Numbered from the stretch's first letter, positions 25,105 through 33,439 are shown. The stretch is DNA of 34,494 nucleotides from Halanaerobium salsuginis (GCF_900114545.1 NZ_FOTI01000031.1:1-34494); one strand, 5' to 3'. Notes: generated from the letters alone by a model not told the origin. Numbers and translations are program-made.

Positions 25105-26700
25105 TTGACAACTGAGCAGATTGCTAGAAAAGACAAAAATTGTCTGCTAAAATTTACTAAAGATGATGTGCTGTTAAAACTAAGATTAGATAATAATCCA
25201 GATTTAGTAGAGATAGAAGAATTTTTAGAAAAAAATAGTATTATGGAAGCAGATTATGATATAATAAAAAATAAGTTAGAAGAGGAAGATGAGGGTTGGT
25301 TTAAAATAGCTCCTAATCTTGACCTTCCAGTTGAAGATGATAAAGTTTCACTTAAAGTTACTAAAGATAAGCTGCAGGCTTTATTAACTTTTGTGCCAGG
25401 CAGAGATGGCAAACAGTTACAATTAGCAGATGTGAAAGATTTATTAGCTGCCGAAAATATTACTTACGGAATAAATCAGGAAAAAATAAAGCAAATTTTA
25501 AAACATAGAAATCCAGTCGAAAACTCTATTGTTGCCGAAGGTAAAGCGGCAGAGCCTGGACAAAATGCTTATTTAATTTATCATTTTGAAGAGAAGAAAA
25601 AACAGGCTGGTACTTTAAGAGAAGATGGAACAATGGATTTTCATTCTCTTGACTTGATTAATAATGTTCGCAAGGGAGAAAAAATTGTTACTAAAGTTGA
25701 TCCTGTATCTGGTAAACCAGGGATTGATGTATATGGTAATGAGATTACTCCTCCTCAGCCTAAAGATGTTAAACTCCCCCGGGCCAAAAACACCGTACAT
25801 AAAGAGAACGATCTCTATGCAGTTAAAGATGGTCAGATAGTTAGAGAGCGAGATAAAATTGTAATTAAGCCTGTATATCAAATCAGGGGAGATGTTGATT
25901 TAAGCACTGGAAATATTGATTTTGTCGGCAGTGTTAAAATCGGTGGAAATGTGCGAGAAGGTTTTGAAATTAAAGCAGCTGGAGATGTTGAAATTAATGG
26001 CAATGTTGGAGCAGCTAGAATAGAAGCGACCGGCAATGTGTTAATAAAAAAAGGATTTTTAGGTAGAAGTAAGGGAGAAATTTCTGCTGAAGGTGATGTG
26101 AATGCTCGTTTTGTTGAAAATGCTAATATAAAAGCTAATAATGTTCGAGTTCACGAAGCAATTATGCACAGTAAAGTAACTGCTAAAGATAGTGTTATTG
26201 TTACTGGAGGGAAAGGTCTAATTGTAGGGGGAAGAATAATTGCCCAAAATTTGGTTGAGGCTAATTTAATTGGTTCTAGCCTGGCCACTAAAACTTTTAT
26301 TGAAATTGGACTTGAGCCTGAACTTAAAAAACGTTATACAGACTTAAAATCAGAGTTAACTAATTTAGAAAATAATCTTGATAAAGTTGAAAAAAGTATT
26401 GATTTATTAAAATCAATTCAGCAAAGTGGTAAAAAATTACCAGCTAATAAAGAAGAAATGTTTTTTAAATTGAAAAAAACAAAATTAGAATTAAAAAACA
26501 ATCAAGTTGAGTTAACAAGGGAGTTTGAACAATTAAAAGAGGCTTTAACAGCTTCTGAAAAAGCTGTTATTAAAGTTAATGAAAGTATTTTCCCAGGGGT
26601 TCAACTTTTAAGCAGCAAAGATAAAATGATTATTCGAAATAAAATTTCGCAGGCTGCTTTTAGTGAAATTAATAAAGAATTAAGACAGACAACTATTTAA
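25105..26700 (+). CDS. FapA/DUF342 family polymerising protein
   Basis: The 531-residue product (start TTG 25105, chosen because GAGGTGG lies 7 nt upstream; GTG 25087 would overlap that site) has an N-terminal FapA-like domain and a central right-handed beta-helix rich in short Gly/Ile/Val repeats (DVEINGNVGAARIEATGNVL, about 300-400), then a coiled coil (about 420-480). This is the DUF342/FapA family, present after sigD in many Firmicute flagellar clusters. Relatives include polar or membrane-organising proteins. Role in flagella is inferred from location only. Confidence 0.85.
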   Translation: MTTEQIARKDKNCLLKFTKDDVLLKLRLDNNPDLVEIEEFLEKNSIMEADYDIIKNKLEEEDEGWFKIAPNLDLPVEDDKVSLKVTKDKLQALLTFVPGRDGKQLQLADVKDLLAAENITYGINQEKIKQILKHRNPVENSIVAEGKAAEPGQNAYLIYHFEEKKKQAGTLREDGTMDFHSLDLINNVRKGEKIVTKVDPVSGKPGIDVYGNEITPPQPKDVKLPRAKNTVHKENDLYAVKDGQIVRERDKIVIKPVYQIRGDVDLSTGNIDFVGSVKIGGNVREGFEIKAAGDVEINGNVGAARIEATGNVLIKKGFLGRSKGEISAEGDVNARFVENANIKANNVRVHEAIMHSKVTAKDSVIVTGGKGLIVGGRIIAQNLVEANLIGSSLATKTFIEIGLEPELKKRYTDLKSELTNLENNLDKVEKSIDLLKSIQQSGKKLPANKEEMFFKLKKTKLELKNNQVELTREFEQLKEALTASEKAVIKVNESIFPGVQLLSSKDKMIIRNKISQAAFSEINKELRQTTI

Positions 26701-26722
26701 TTTAAATAAGGGGGTGATTTGA

Positions 26723-27472
26723 TTGTTAAGAGGATTATATACTGCTGCTGCTTCTATGAATGTTTTAGAGAAAAAGAGTGATATTAGAGCTAATAATATT
26801 GCTAATGCTAATACTAATGGTTTTAAAAAAGAGGGTACAATTACAGCAGCTTTTCCAGAAATGATGTTAGAAAAAATTGAAGCAGGAAAAAGAAATCAAG
26901 AAATTGGCAGCTTAGAGACTGGTTCTTATCTGGAAAGAAGTTGGCAGAATTTTTCACAAGGATCTGTCCAACACACTAATAATAAACTTGATTTTGCTGT
27001 GCAGGGACCAGGCTTTTTTAGTATTGCAACCGCAAATGGAACTGCTTACACTAGAGATGGTAATTTTACTTTAAATTCTAATTCAGAATTAGTGACCCAG
27101 ACAGGAAATCAGGTGCTTGATGTGAATGGGGATCCGGTTCAATTAATTCCCGGCCAGGACTTTGCTGTTAGTGGCAATGGACAAATTGTATTTAATAATG
27201 GACTGCAGGGTGCTCAGATTGCCCTGGTAGATTTTGCTGAAGATGAAGTAGAGCAACTGGGAGATAATTTATATCAACCAGCTGCTGGAGTAGAACCTGC
27301 TGAAATAGATTCTACCATTCTGCAGGGATATCTAGAAAATTCAAATGTTAAAATTGTTGAAGAAATGGCTAAAATGATCAAAACAACGCGTCAATATGAG
27401 TCAAATCAAAAAGTAATTACCACTCTTGATGACAGTCTGAATAAAGTTATTAACGAAGTTGGTAAAGCTTAA
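26723..27472 (+). CDS. flgF: Flagellar rod protein FlgF-like (FlhO type)
   Basis: A 249-residue rod/hook family protein with the N-terminal motif NNIANANTNGFKKEG and the C-terminal helix VKIVEEMAKMIKTTRQYESN. It is the first of two adjacent rod genes and lacks the FlgG-type C-terminal details, so FlgF (FlhO in Bacillus) is the likely identity. It starts with TTG 26723 after a strong AGGGGGTGAT. Exported through the type III gate to form the proximal rod. The exact paralogue is less certain than the family. Confidence 0.8.
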   Translation: MLRGLYTAAASMNVLEKKSDIRANNIANANTNGFKKEGTITAAFPEMMLEKIEAGKRNQEIGSLETGSYLERSWQNFSQGSVQHTNNKLDFAVQGPGFFSIATANGTAYTRDGNFTLNSNSELVTQTGNQVLDVNGDPVQLIPGQDFAVSGNGQIVFNNGLQGAQIALVDFAEDEVEQLGDNLYQPAAGVEPAEIDSTILQGYLENSNVKIVEEMAKMIKTTRQYESNQKVITTLDDSLNKVINEVGKA

Positions 27473-27538
27473 ATTAATAAAATTGCTTAATTTTGGGGAT
27501 TAAATAGTTTTTTGAGTTAATAAATTAAAAGTTAATCG

Positions 27539-27623
27539 CAGCTTGTTAACTTTACTCAGGCTGGACCTTAATGGAAGCCTGTTACTGTTGACTGATAGAT
27601 ACAGTAATTATTTAGGGAAGCTG
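27539..27623 (+). promoter_or_regulatory. Candidate structured RNA leader before flgG, similar to the flgE leader
   Basis: The flgF-flgG gap (27473-27650) contains three possible helices. P1: CAGCTT (27539-27544) with AAGCTG (27618-27623). P2: CAGGCT (27557-27562) with AGCCTG (27576-27581), then internal loop GGA/A and CC/GG around TTAAT. P3: TTACTGT (27582-27588) with ACAGTAA (27601-27607). P1 closes 27 nt before the flgG ATG, nearly the same offset as the flgE leader (25 nt). The P2 apical part GGACC...GGA is the same in both while the flanking stems differ by compensating pairs. Confidence 0.5.
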
Positions 27624-27650
27624 ACAAAAAATATGAGGTGAAATATATTT

Positions 27651-28433
27651 ATGATAAGTGCACTCTGGACATCTGCTACTGGGATGAATTCTCAGCAGAC
27701 AAATATTGATGTTATTTCTAATAACCTGGCAAATGTAAATACAAATGGTTTTAAAAAGGCAAAAGTTAATTTTGCAGATCTAATCTATACTACCATGCGT
27801 GAAGCTGGTACTCCAAATGCTCAAGGAGCGGAAGTTCCAACTGGAATTGAAATTGGGCATGGCTCAAAAATTAATAGTACTCAAAAAATATTTACTCAGG
27901 GAGATATTCGGAATACTGATAGTCCACTTGATATTTTAATTGAAGGAGACGGTTTTTTCCGGGTTCAATTGCCCGACGGTAATTTTGCTTACACTAGAGA
28001 TGGATCTTTTAGTCAAGATAGTACCGGCCAGGTAACTACTTCTGATGGTTATCCGCTTGATCCACCTATAACAGTTGATCAGGAAGCAACTGAAATTTCT
28101 ATTACTTCAGATGGTATGGTTAATTTAACTGTTGATGGTGAAAATGTTCAGGCTGGTCAGATTCAGTTATATCGTTTCTCTAATCCAGCTGGTCTAGATA
28201 GTGAAGGACGTAATCTTTATGGGGAAACTATTGCTTCTGGAGAAGCTATGGCTGGAACTCCTGGTCAGCAGGGCTTTGGTACAGTTGTGCAAAATTTTCT
28301 GGAAATGTCAAATGTTAAGGTAGTAGAAGAAATGGTTAATATGATCGCAGCTCAAAGAGCTTATGAAACTAATTCTAAGTCAATTCAGGCTTCTGATGAG
28401 ATGTTACAGACTGCTAATCAACTTAAGCGTTAA
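27651..28433 (+). CDS. flgG: Flagellar distal rod protein FlgG
   Basis: FlgG builds the distal rod. The 260 residues (the usual length) have the N-terminal motif SNNLANVNTNGFKKAKVNF, the middle GDGFFRVQLPDGNFAYTRDG typical of FlgG, and the C-terminal segment FLEMSNVKVVEEMVNMIAAQ then RAYETNSKSIQASDEMLQ. No signal peptide is present, as expected. The ATG follows TGAGGTG. Proteins for the rings that surround this rod (flgH, flgI) are encoded just downstream. Confidence 0.97.
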   Translation: MISALWTSATGMNSQQTNIDVISNNLANVNTNGFKKAKVNFADLIYTTMREAGTPNAQGAEVPTGIEIGHGSKINSTQKIFTQGDIRNTDSPLDILIEGDGFFRVQLPDGNFAYTRDGSFSQDSTGQVTTSDGYPLDPPITVDQEATEISITSDGMVNLTVDGENVQAGQIQLYRFSNPAGLDSEGRNLYGETIASGEAMAGTPGQQGFGTVVQNFLEMSNVKVVEEMVNMIAAQRAYETNSKSIQASDEMLQTANQLKR

Positions 28434-28460
28434 TTAGTATAAATTGAGGTGTTTTTTAGT

Positions 28461-29426
28461 TTGAAGAAAATACTGTTATTTTTATTGATATTAGTAACTT
28501 TGACGGGGAATGCATTAGCTTTAGAAATTATAATTCCAGAGAAAGTTTTAGTTGAATCAGATCAAATATTGCTTAGCAGTATAGCTGATTTTAATGAGTT
28601 TAATCTGAATGAAGAAACTGCTGTTAAGTTACAAAAACTTGATTTTGGTGATTCTCCTAAAATTGGCTATCAGAAGCGGATTAGTCATGTTCTAGTTGAT
28701 CTTTCTCTCCAAAATATTGGCCTTAACAAAACTGATTATCAGCTTGTTATGCCCAAGTATGTTACTATAAGCAGAAAAAGTAGAGTGATTAATCCGGCTG
28801 AAATAAAAGCAAGAGTTGAAGCTTATTTAAAAAATAATCTTGATTATAAATTAGCTAACTTAGTTATTAAATCTACCCGTAAGCTTAAAGCAATAGAGAT
28901 TGCAGACCAACCTTATCAAATTAAGATAGCCAGCAGTTATAATTTGAAGTTTAGTAATAATAGTTTACCTATTGAAATAACTCAAGCTGGTAAGTCTGTT
29001 AAACGGATTTATTATCCTTTTAAGCTGGGGGTTAAAGAAAAATTTTGGGTTGCTAATCACGATCTTGCTTATGGTAGTAATTTGGAAAAAAATGATTTTA
29101 CTTTTAAAGTTAAAACAGTTTTTGCTGATCCAGCCGATTATGTTAAGGATTGGGAAAAAAATAATATTAGACAGCAAAACTTGGCTATCTCTTTAAGAGA
29201 AGGTGATGTTTTAAGTTTTAAAGATTTAAAAAAATCGCTTGCTGTTAAGTGGGGAGATAAACTAAGACTGAAGCTGAAAGTTAATAGTGTTATTTTAACA
29301 ACCACTGTTATTGCTAGAGGTAGAGGTGGAATTGGTGACCAAATTACAGTTGAAAATATTAAAAGTGGTTATAGATTTAAAGCTAAAATAATATCAGCAA
29401 CTGAAGTGAGGATGGTCTCAAATTAA
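28461..29426 (+). CDS. flgA: P-ring assembly chaperone FlgA
   Basis: FlgA is the periplasmic chaperone that helps FlgI form the P ring. I start at TTG 28461 (321 residues, MKKILLFLLILVTLTGNALA), since GAGGTG (28446-28451) lies 9 nt upstream; GTG 28449 is part of that site. The N-terminus is a Sec signal peptide. The C-terminal SAF-type domain is seen in WVANHDLAYGSNLEKNDF, LREGDVLSFKDLKKSLAVKW and VIARGRGGIGDQITVENI. At over 300 residues it is longer than enteric FlgA (about 220), as in other Firmicutes and spirochaetes. Confidence 0.9.
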   Translation: MKKILLFLLILVTLTGNALALEIIIPEKVLVESDQILLSSIADFNEFNLNEETAVKLQKLDFGDSPKIGYQKRISHVLVDLSLQNIGLNKTDYQLVMPKYVTISRKSRVINPAEIKARVEAYLKNNLDYKLANLVIKSTRKLKAIEIADQPYQIKIASSYNLKFSNNSLPIEITQAGKSVKRIYYPFKLGVKEKFWVANHDLAYGSNLEKNDFTFKVKTVFADPADYVKDWEKNNIRQQNLAISLREGDVLSFKDLKKSLAVKWGDKLRLKLKVNSVILTTTVIARGRGGIGDQITVENIKSGYRFKAKIISATEVRMVSN

Positions 29427-29442
29427 ATGAGGTGTAAGTATA

Positions 29443-30027
29443 ATGATTTCAATTAAAAAAACATTATTATTATTATTATTGGCTATGCTAGTGCTTATTA
29501 GTCCGGTTATTTTAGCAGAATCACTCTGGAACGAAAATTCTGCTGATCTTTACCATGATTATCCAGAATATGAAGTTGGTGACATTATTACTGTAGTAAT
29601 TGAAGAAGATGCTAGTGCAATTCAGAGTGCTAATTCTGATACAAGTCAAAATAGCAGTTATAATGCTGAAGAAGGTACCGGATTCTTAGATTTTATACCA
29701 TTTTTTGATTTCAACTACTCAGATTCAGAAACTGCTGATGGTGAAACACAACGCAGCGGTACTCTGGAAGCGGATATTACTACACAGGTAGCAGAAATTA
29801 CAGCTAATGGTAATTTAAAAATTCGCGGAACTAAAAAAGTTAAAATAAATGGTGAAATTCAGACTATAGTTCTGGCAGGAACGATTCGACCAAAAGATAT
29901 TAATTTTGATAATGAAGTTTCTTCTAAGCGCGTTAGTAATGCTAACATTGAATATGAAGGAGAAGGAACTGTTGGAGATAAACAACAGCCTGGCGTATTA
30001 ACAAGACTGTTTAATTTTATATTTTAA
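29443..30027 (+). CDS. flgH: Flagellar L-ring protein FlgH without lipobox
   Basis: FlgH forms the L ring, the bushing in the outer membrane. The 194-residue product has a Sec signal peptide (MISIKKTLLLLLLAMLVLIS, cleavage near LA-E) and the FlgH core: SLWNENSADLYHDYPEYEVG, DIITVVIEEDASA, LKIRGTKKVKINGEIQTIVL and GTIRPKDINFDNEVSS. Enteric FlgH is a lipoprotein; here there is no cysteine in the whole protein, so lipidation is impossible. The gene indicates a diderm cell envelope. Confidence 0.94.
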   Translation: MISIKKTLLLLLLAMLVLISPVILAESLWNENSADLYHDYPEYEVGDIITVVIEEDASAIQSANSDTSQNSSYNAEEGTGFLDFIPFFDFNYSDSETADGETQRSGTLEADITTQVAEITANGNLKIRGTKKVKINGEIQTIVLAGTIRPKDINFDNEVSSKRVSNANIEYEGEGTVGDKQQPGVLTRLFNFIF

Positions 30028-30038
30028 TTACGGATGGG

Positions 30039-30056
30039 GTTGATTTAACAATCAAC
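30039..30056 (+). other. Short hairpin between flgH and flgI
   Basis: GTTGATT (30039-30045) pairs perfectly with AATCAAC (30050-30056) around the loop TAAC, 18 nt before the flgI TTG start. No T-run follows. It could tune translation or stability at the junction of the two ring genes. Confidence 0.4.
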
Positions 30057-30073
30057 TTGAAAGAAGGGATAGT

Positions 30074-31210
30074 TTGCTGAAATTGAAAACTAATACAATT
30101 TTAATAACGGTTATTATTTTAATTATGATATCTATTTTATCAGGGACAGTATTTGCTGCCGTTAATAATGATCCAGAAGTAATGATCGGTAATATTACTA
30201 GAATTTCAAGTCTGCGGGTTAATCAATTGATTGGTTACGGTATTGTGGTTGGTCTTAATGGAACAGGTGACTCTAATAGTTCTCAAGCTACAGTACAAAG
30301 TGTAGCCAATATGCTGCAAAATTTTGGAGTAAATGTTACTGATGATCAGGTAACAAGTGATAATATTGCTGCTGTTATGGTAACTGCAGAACTACCACCA
30401 GTTGTTCATAATGGTGATCAGCTCGATATAACTGTTAATTCAATTGGTGATGCTGATAGTCTTCAGGGAGGAACTTTACTTTTAACTCCACTGCAAGCCC
30501 CTAATGGTCAGGTCTTTGCTTCAGCTCAGGGGCCAATCTCTATTGGGGGATTTAATGTAGGTGGGGGTGGCAATCAGGTGCAGCAAAACCATCCTACTGT
30601 TGGTAGTGTACCGGGAGGAGCTTTAGTAGAAAGAGAGCTGCGTGCTAATTTAGATAATCAGCAGCTTACTTATGTATTAGCTAATCCTAATTTTAAGACT
30701 GCCAGTGAAATTGCAACTGCAATTAATAATAATTTTGGCTTTGGAGTGGCTAAAGCTGCTGATGCTGCTACAGTAAATATCTCTATTCCAGATAATTTTG
30801 CTGATAACACAGTTGATTTTATTGCAGCTGTTAATGATTTAAAGGTAAGACCAGCCTTAGAAGCTAAAGTTGTGATTGATGAAAAAACCGGAACAGTTGT
30901 TTTCAGTCATAATGTACAGATCTCTACAGTTGCAGTTGCTCATGGTAATTTATCTGTAAGAATCACTACAAGTGAAGATGTTTCACAGCCGCTTCCTTTT
31001 AGTGATGGTGAAACTACTACAACGCAAGATGTTCAAATCCAGGTAGATCAAGGACAGGAAAGTAATATGGTGGTTGTCAATCAGTCTAATACAATTGAAG
31101 ATCTAGTTAGTGCTCTTAATGCAATTGGCGCAACACCACGTGATATTATTTCTATTATACAAAAAATTGATGCTGCTGGTGCTTTACATGCTAAATTAGA
31201 ATTACGTTAA
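30074..31210 (+). CDS. flgI: Flagellar P-ring protein FlgI
   Basis: FlgI forms the P ring around the distal rod. The 378 residues start with a Sec signal peptide (about 1-29, ending VFAA) and contain the family-defining ITRISSLRVNQLIGYGIVVG and LNGTGDSN, then the block GGTLLLTPLQAPNGQVFASA and the C-terminal TIEDLVSALNAIGATPRDII. Start is TTG 30074 after AGAAGGGATAG. It follows its chaperone FlgA and FlgH, giving a complete P/L ring set. Confidence 0.96.
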   Translation: MLKLKTNTILITVIILIMISILSGTVFAAVNNDPEVMIGNITRISSLRVNQLIGYGIVVGLNGTGDSNSSQATVQSVANMLQNFGVNVTDDQVTSDNIAAVMVTAELPPVVHNGDQLDITVNSIGDADSLQGGTLLLTPLQAPNGQVFASAQGPISIGGFNVGGGGNQVQQNHPTVGSVPGGALVERELRANLDNQQLTYVLANPNFKTASEIATAINNNFGFGVAKAADAATVNISIPDNFADNTVDFIAAVNDLKVRPALEAKVVIDEKTGTVVFSHNVQISTVAVAHGNLSVRITTSEDVSQPLPFSDGETTTTQDVQIQVDQGQESNMVVVNQSNTIEDLVSALNAIGATPRDIISIIQKIDAAGALHAKLELR

Positions 31211-31294
31211 TAATGAGTAGATTTTATAATAAAATTTAGAATTAGAAAATTAAGCTGTTAAATAAAAGTTAGCTGTATTTGAGGTGATATTAAC

Positions 31295-31624
31295 ATGGAT
31301 CAAATAAATAACTATCAGGCTTTGACTCAATTTAATTTACAAAAACAAATTGATTTAAAGGCAGAAAAAGCTACTGCTGATGTAGATAAAAATGAACAGA
31401 AGTTAAATAAAATAGCTGAAGATTTTTCAGCTATTTTTATAGGGAAAATGTTATCAGCAATGAAGAAAACTTTGCCTGATAAAAAAATGATTGATGGTGG
31501 ATTTGCAGAAGATATTTTTTCAGATATGATGTATCAGGAATATAGTAAAATGGCAGCTAAGCAAGGTCTAATGTCTAACTTAAATCAGGCTTTAGTAGAA
31601 CAGTTAAAAAAACAGCAGTCTTGA
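31295..31624 (+). CDS. flgJ: Rod-binding protein FlgJ (N-terminal domain only)
   Basis: The 109-residue product matches the rod-binding domain of FlgJ: LNKIAEDFSAIFIGKMLSAM, then MIDGGFAEDIFSDMMYQEYS and MAAKQGLMSNLNQALVEQL. The muramidase domain of enteric FlgJ is absent, so peptidoglycan cutting must come from a separate enzyme, a common state outside enterobacteria. FlgJ acts as a rod cap. The ATG follows TTGAGGTGAT. Its last codons form one arm of a palindrome shared with the convergent gene. Confidence 0.92.
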   Translation: MDQINNYQALTQFNLQKQIDLKAEKATADVDKNEQKLNKIAEDFSAIFIGKMLSAMKKTLPDKKMIDGGFAEDIFSDMMYQEYSKMAAKQGLMSNLNQALVEQLKKQQS

Positions 31625-31641
31625 TCAAGACTGCTGTTTTT
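31608..31641. terminator. Bidirectional terminator, perfect 34-bp palindrome over both stop codons
   Basis: AAAAACAGCAGTCTTGA (31608-31624) is the exact reverse complement of TCAAGACTGCTGTTTTT (31625-31641). It gives a GC-containing stem with an A-run before and a T-run after in each direction, the form of a two-way intrinsic terminator. The flgJ stop (31622-31624) and the stop of the minus-strand gene (31625-31627) form its centre, leaving no intergenic base. Confidence 0.85.
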
Positions 31642-32551
31642 GTGCAATAAAGGTAACTGCTGAGCCACTGACTAAGAGAATGATTCCAATAATAGTTGTT
31701 GGAACTATTGCTTCCTTTAAGATAGTTAAAGCTAATACAGGTGCTAGAGCAGGTTTAAGATAAAAAACTAATGATGCTGTTGCAGCAGAACTTTGTTCAA
31801 TGGCTAGAAAATAAAATGTATAGCCAAGACCTGTTACAAAAATACTAATATAAATTAAAGCTGGTAAGCTGCTTAAATGAATACCTGTAATAATTGGTAC
31901 TCTAACTAAATCAGTTAAGCCAAGTGAGTTAAGCCAATTTGCAATTGGTTTAAGATGAGTTAGTTCAATTAAGATAAATAACTCCAGACTACCAAAAAGA
32001 AAGGAAAGACAGGTATGGGTTATACCACCATAGCGGTCTTTTTTTGTTTTGCTTATAATACCATAAAAAGCAAAACTTATTGCTGAAATTAAAGTTAATA
32101 TTACTCCAAGCTTGCTGCTGGCCATTTGAAAAGGATTCATTATAAATATAATACCGATTAAACTTAAAGTCAGGGTCAGCAGATGGTGATGATAAATTTC
32201 TTCTTTTAAAATAAAATAGGCAAATAGAATTAGAAAAACAGGGTTAGAACTAAATAAGACTGCTACAGTAGAAGCTTTACCACTATTTACAGCTAGCTGA
32301 AAACAGCTCATACTTATGACAACACAGATAAATCCCTGGAGAAGGAAAAACTTAACATCTGAACTATTTAAGCTTAATTTTTTAGCTTTAATATTTTTTA
32401 AAGCAAGCGGGAGTAAAATTAGTCCCCCAATGAAAAATCTGAGAAAGTTTAGTTGATGTGGATTATACTGAGCACCAGCCATTTTTAGTGCTATTTCCAT
32501 AGTGCTAAAAAGAATAGTTGCCAATATAATATAAAGATATTTTTGACGCAT
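31625..32551 (-). CDS. EamA/DMT-family transporter
   Basis: The 308-residue product is hydrophobic with about ten membrane helices in two related halves (EamA repeats). Typical pieces are the N-terminal YIILATILFSTMEIALKMAG and the second-half LVFYLKPALAPVLALTILKE. DMT family members export or import metabolites such as amino acids; the substrate cannot be told from sequence. ATG lies at 32549-32551, with AGGAAGTGA upstream on the minus strand. It converges on flgJ and is not part of the flagellar system. Confidence 0.88.
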   Translation of the reverse strand: MRQKYLYIILATILFSTMEIALKMAGAQYNPHQLNFLRFFIGGLILLPLALKNIKAKKLSLNSSDVKFFLLQGFICVVISMSCFQLAVNSGKASTVAVLFSSNPVFLILFAYFILKEEIYHHHLLTLTLSLIGIIFIMNPFQMASSKLGVILTLISAISFAFYGIISKTKKDRYGGITHTCLSFLFGSLELFILIELTHLKPIANWLNSLGLTDLVRVPIITGIHLSSLPALIYISIFVTGLGYTFYFLAIEQSSAATASLVFYLKPALAPVLALTILKEAIVPTTIIGIILLVSGSAVTFIAQKQQS

Positions 32552-32623
32552 TATTAATTGGTCACTTCCTTAAATAAAGTTAGGTTTAAAAATTATTTAA
32601 TCCTGGTTTATTAACAACTATAA

Positions 32624-32652
32624 AGTATAGTACAATCATTAGTAAATGTCTA
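32624..32652 (-). promoter_or_regulatory. Promoter of the EamA-family gene
   Basis: On the minus strand TAGACA (32647-32652) and TATACT (32624-32629) are separated by 17 bp, each one base off the sigma-A consensus. They lie about 75 bp upstream of the start codon. The 32552-32865 gap thus holds divergent promoters for this gene and for the first trpP gene. Confidence 0.6.
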
Positions 32653-32729
32653 GTTTAATTGTAAATTATATTAGCTATACTTCTCTCATCAGCTAGTTAA
32701 CTGTAATCATTATAAAAAGTATCAATGTT

Positions 32730-32758
32730 TTGACTATTGAATTGATTTAGTGTATAAT
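32730..32758 (+). promoter_or_regulatory. Sigma-A promoter of the first trpP gene
   Basis: TTGACT (32730-32735) and TATAAT (32753-32758) with a 17-bp spacer make a near-consensus promoter. Transcription would start near 32765, giving a leader of about 100 nt before the ATG at 32866. That is long enough for leader control. Confidence 0.85.
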
Positions 32759-32765
32759 ATTATAC

Positions 32766-32799
32766 AATTAAACAATCAGTTTAATTTATTTGTTTAATT
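32766..32799 (+). promoter_or_regulatory. 5' stem-loop at the start of the first trpP leader
   Basis: AATTAAACAA (32766-32775) pairs perfectly with TTGTTTAATT (32790-32799). It would form at the very 5' end of the transcript, directly before the NAG triplets that begin at 32800. In the Bacillus subtilis trp operon a 5' stem-loop next to the triplets aids TRAP binding; a similar role here is inference. The stem is AT-rich. Confidence 0.45.
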
Positions 32800-32893
32800 A
32801 AGCCAAGCAGAGTTATTAGATAGGTGAGAAGTTTAGCAAAAAACAAAAAGGAGAGATGAGTTGAGATGAGAACAAAAGATTTAGCTCAGGCAG
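32800..32893 (+). promoter_or_regulatory. TRAP-like NAG triplet array over the ribosome site and start of the first trpP
   Basis: GAG triplets start at 32853, 32858, 32863 and 32868, exactly 5 nt apart, covering the Shine-Dalgarno and the ATG at 32866. They continue as AAG 32876, TAG 32882, CAG 32887 and CAG 32891 inside the gene. More NAG triplets occur upstream (for example 32808, 32817, 32821, 32826, 32834). Eleven or so G/UAG triplets with 2-3 nt spacers are the known binding site of TRAP, which represses trpP translation in Bacillus. Confidence 0.65.
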
Positions 32894-33393
32894 CTTTATT
32901 AGTAGCGATTGGATTTATTTTACATGCTTTTTTCCCGCCAATTGTGTTGGGAATGAAGCCTGATTTTGCATTAGCCATGATGTTTATTTTACTTATTATC
33001 AAACAGGATTTTAAATTAGGCTTTTTAGTTGCAGTAGTAACAGGGATTTTTACAGCTTTAACTACTGGTTTTCCTGGCGGACAGATTGCAAATATGATAG
33101 ATAAGCTGGTTACTTTTTTAATTATTTATCCATTAATACCTTTAATTCTAAGGCTGAATTCCAAAAAGGTAGCAGTAGGAATTATAACTGCTTTTGGCAC
33201 AATTTTAAGTGGCACTATTTTTCTCGGATCTGCTGCATTCATCGTTGGGTTACCAGGACCTTTTGCAGTTCTATTTACCACAGTGGTTTTACCAGCAGCT
33301 GTTATAAATACAGTTACAGCTGTAATTGTGTTTAGTGTAGTTCATTTTGCAATTGGTGTAGAAAAAGTAGGCGAAAGCAGTTCGCAAATTTAA
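32866..33393 (+). CDS. trpP: Tryptophan transporter TrpP-like (ECF-type S component), copy 1
   Basis: A 175-residue hydrophobic protein with about five or six membrane helices. The start MRTKDLAQAALLVAIGFILH, the motif LGMKPDFALAMMF and TGIFTALTTGFPGGQIANMI (about 63-82) match TrpP (YhaG) of Bacillus, the tryptophan uptake protein. ATG 32866 lies within the GAG triplets; AAAGGAGAGAT is the ribosome site. A second, very similar gene follows 137 bp later. Substrate is inferred from family and from the TRAP-like leader. Confidence 0.85.
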   Translation: MRTKDLAQAALLVAIGFILHAFFPPIVLGMKPDFALAMMFILLIIKQDFKLGFLVAVVTGIFTALTTGFPGGQIANMIDKLVTFLIIYPLIPLILRLNSKKVAVGIITAFGTILSGTIFLGSAAFIVGLPGPFAVLFTTVVLPAAVINTVTAVIVFSVVHFAIGVEKVGESSSQI

Positions 33394-33412
33394 TTAGCAA
33401 AGTATATTTTTA

Positions 33413-33439
33413 CAGGTTCTATTAAATAGAACCTGTTTT
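33413..33439 (+). terminator. Intrinsic terminator after the first trpP
   Basis: CAGGTTCTAT (33413-33422) pairs perfectly with ATAGAACCTG (33426-33435) around TAA and is followed by TTTT. The T-run is shared with the -35 box of the next promoter, an unusually tight junction. Confidence 0.8.
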
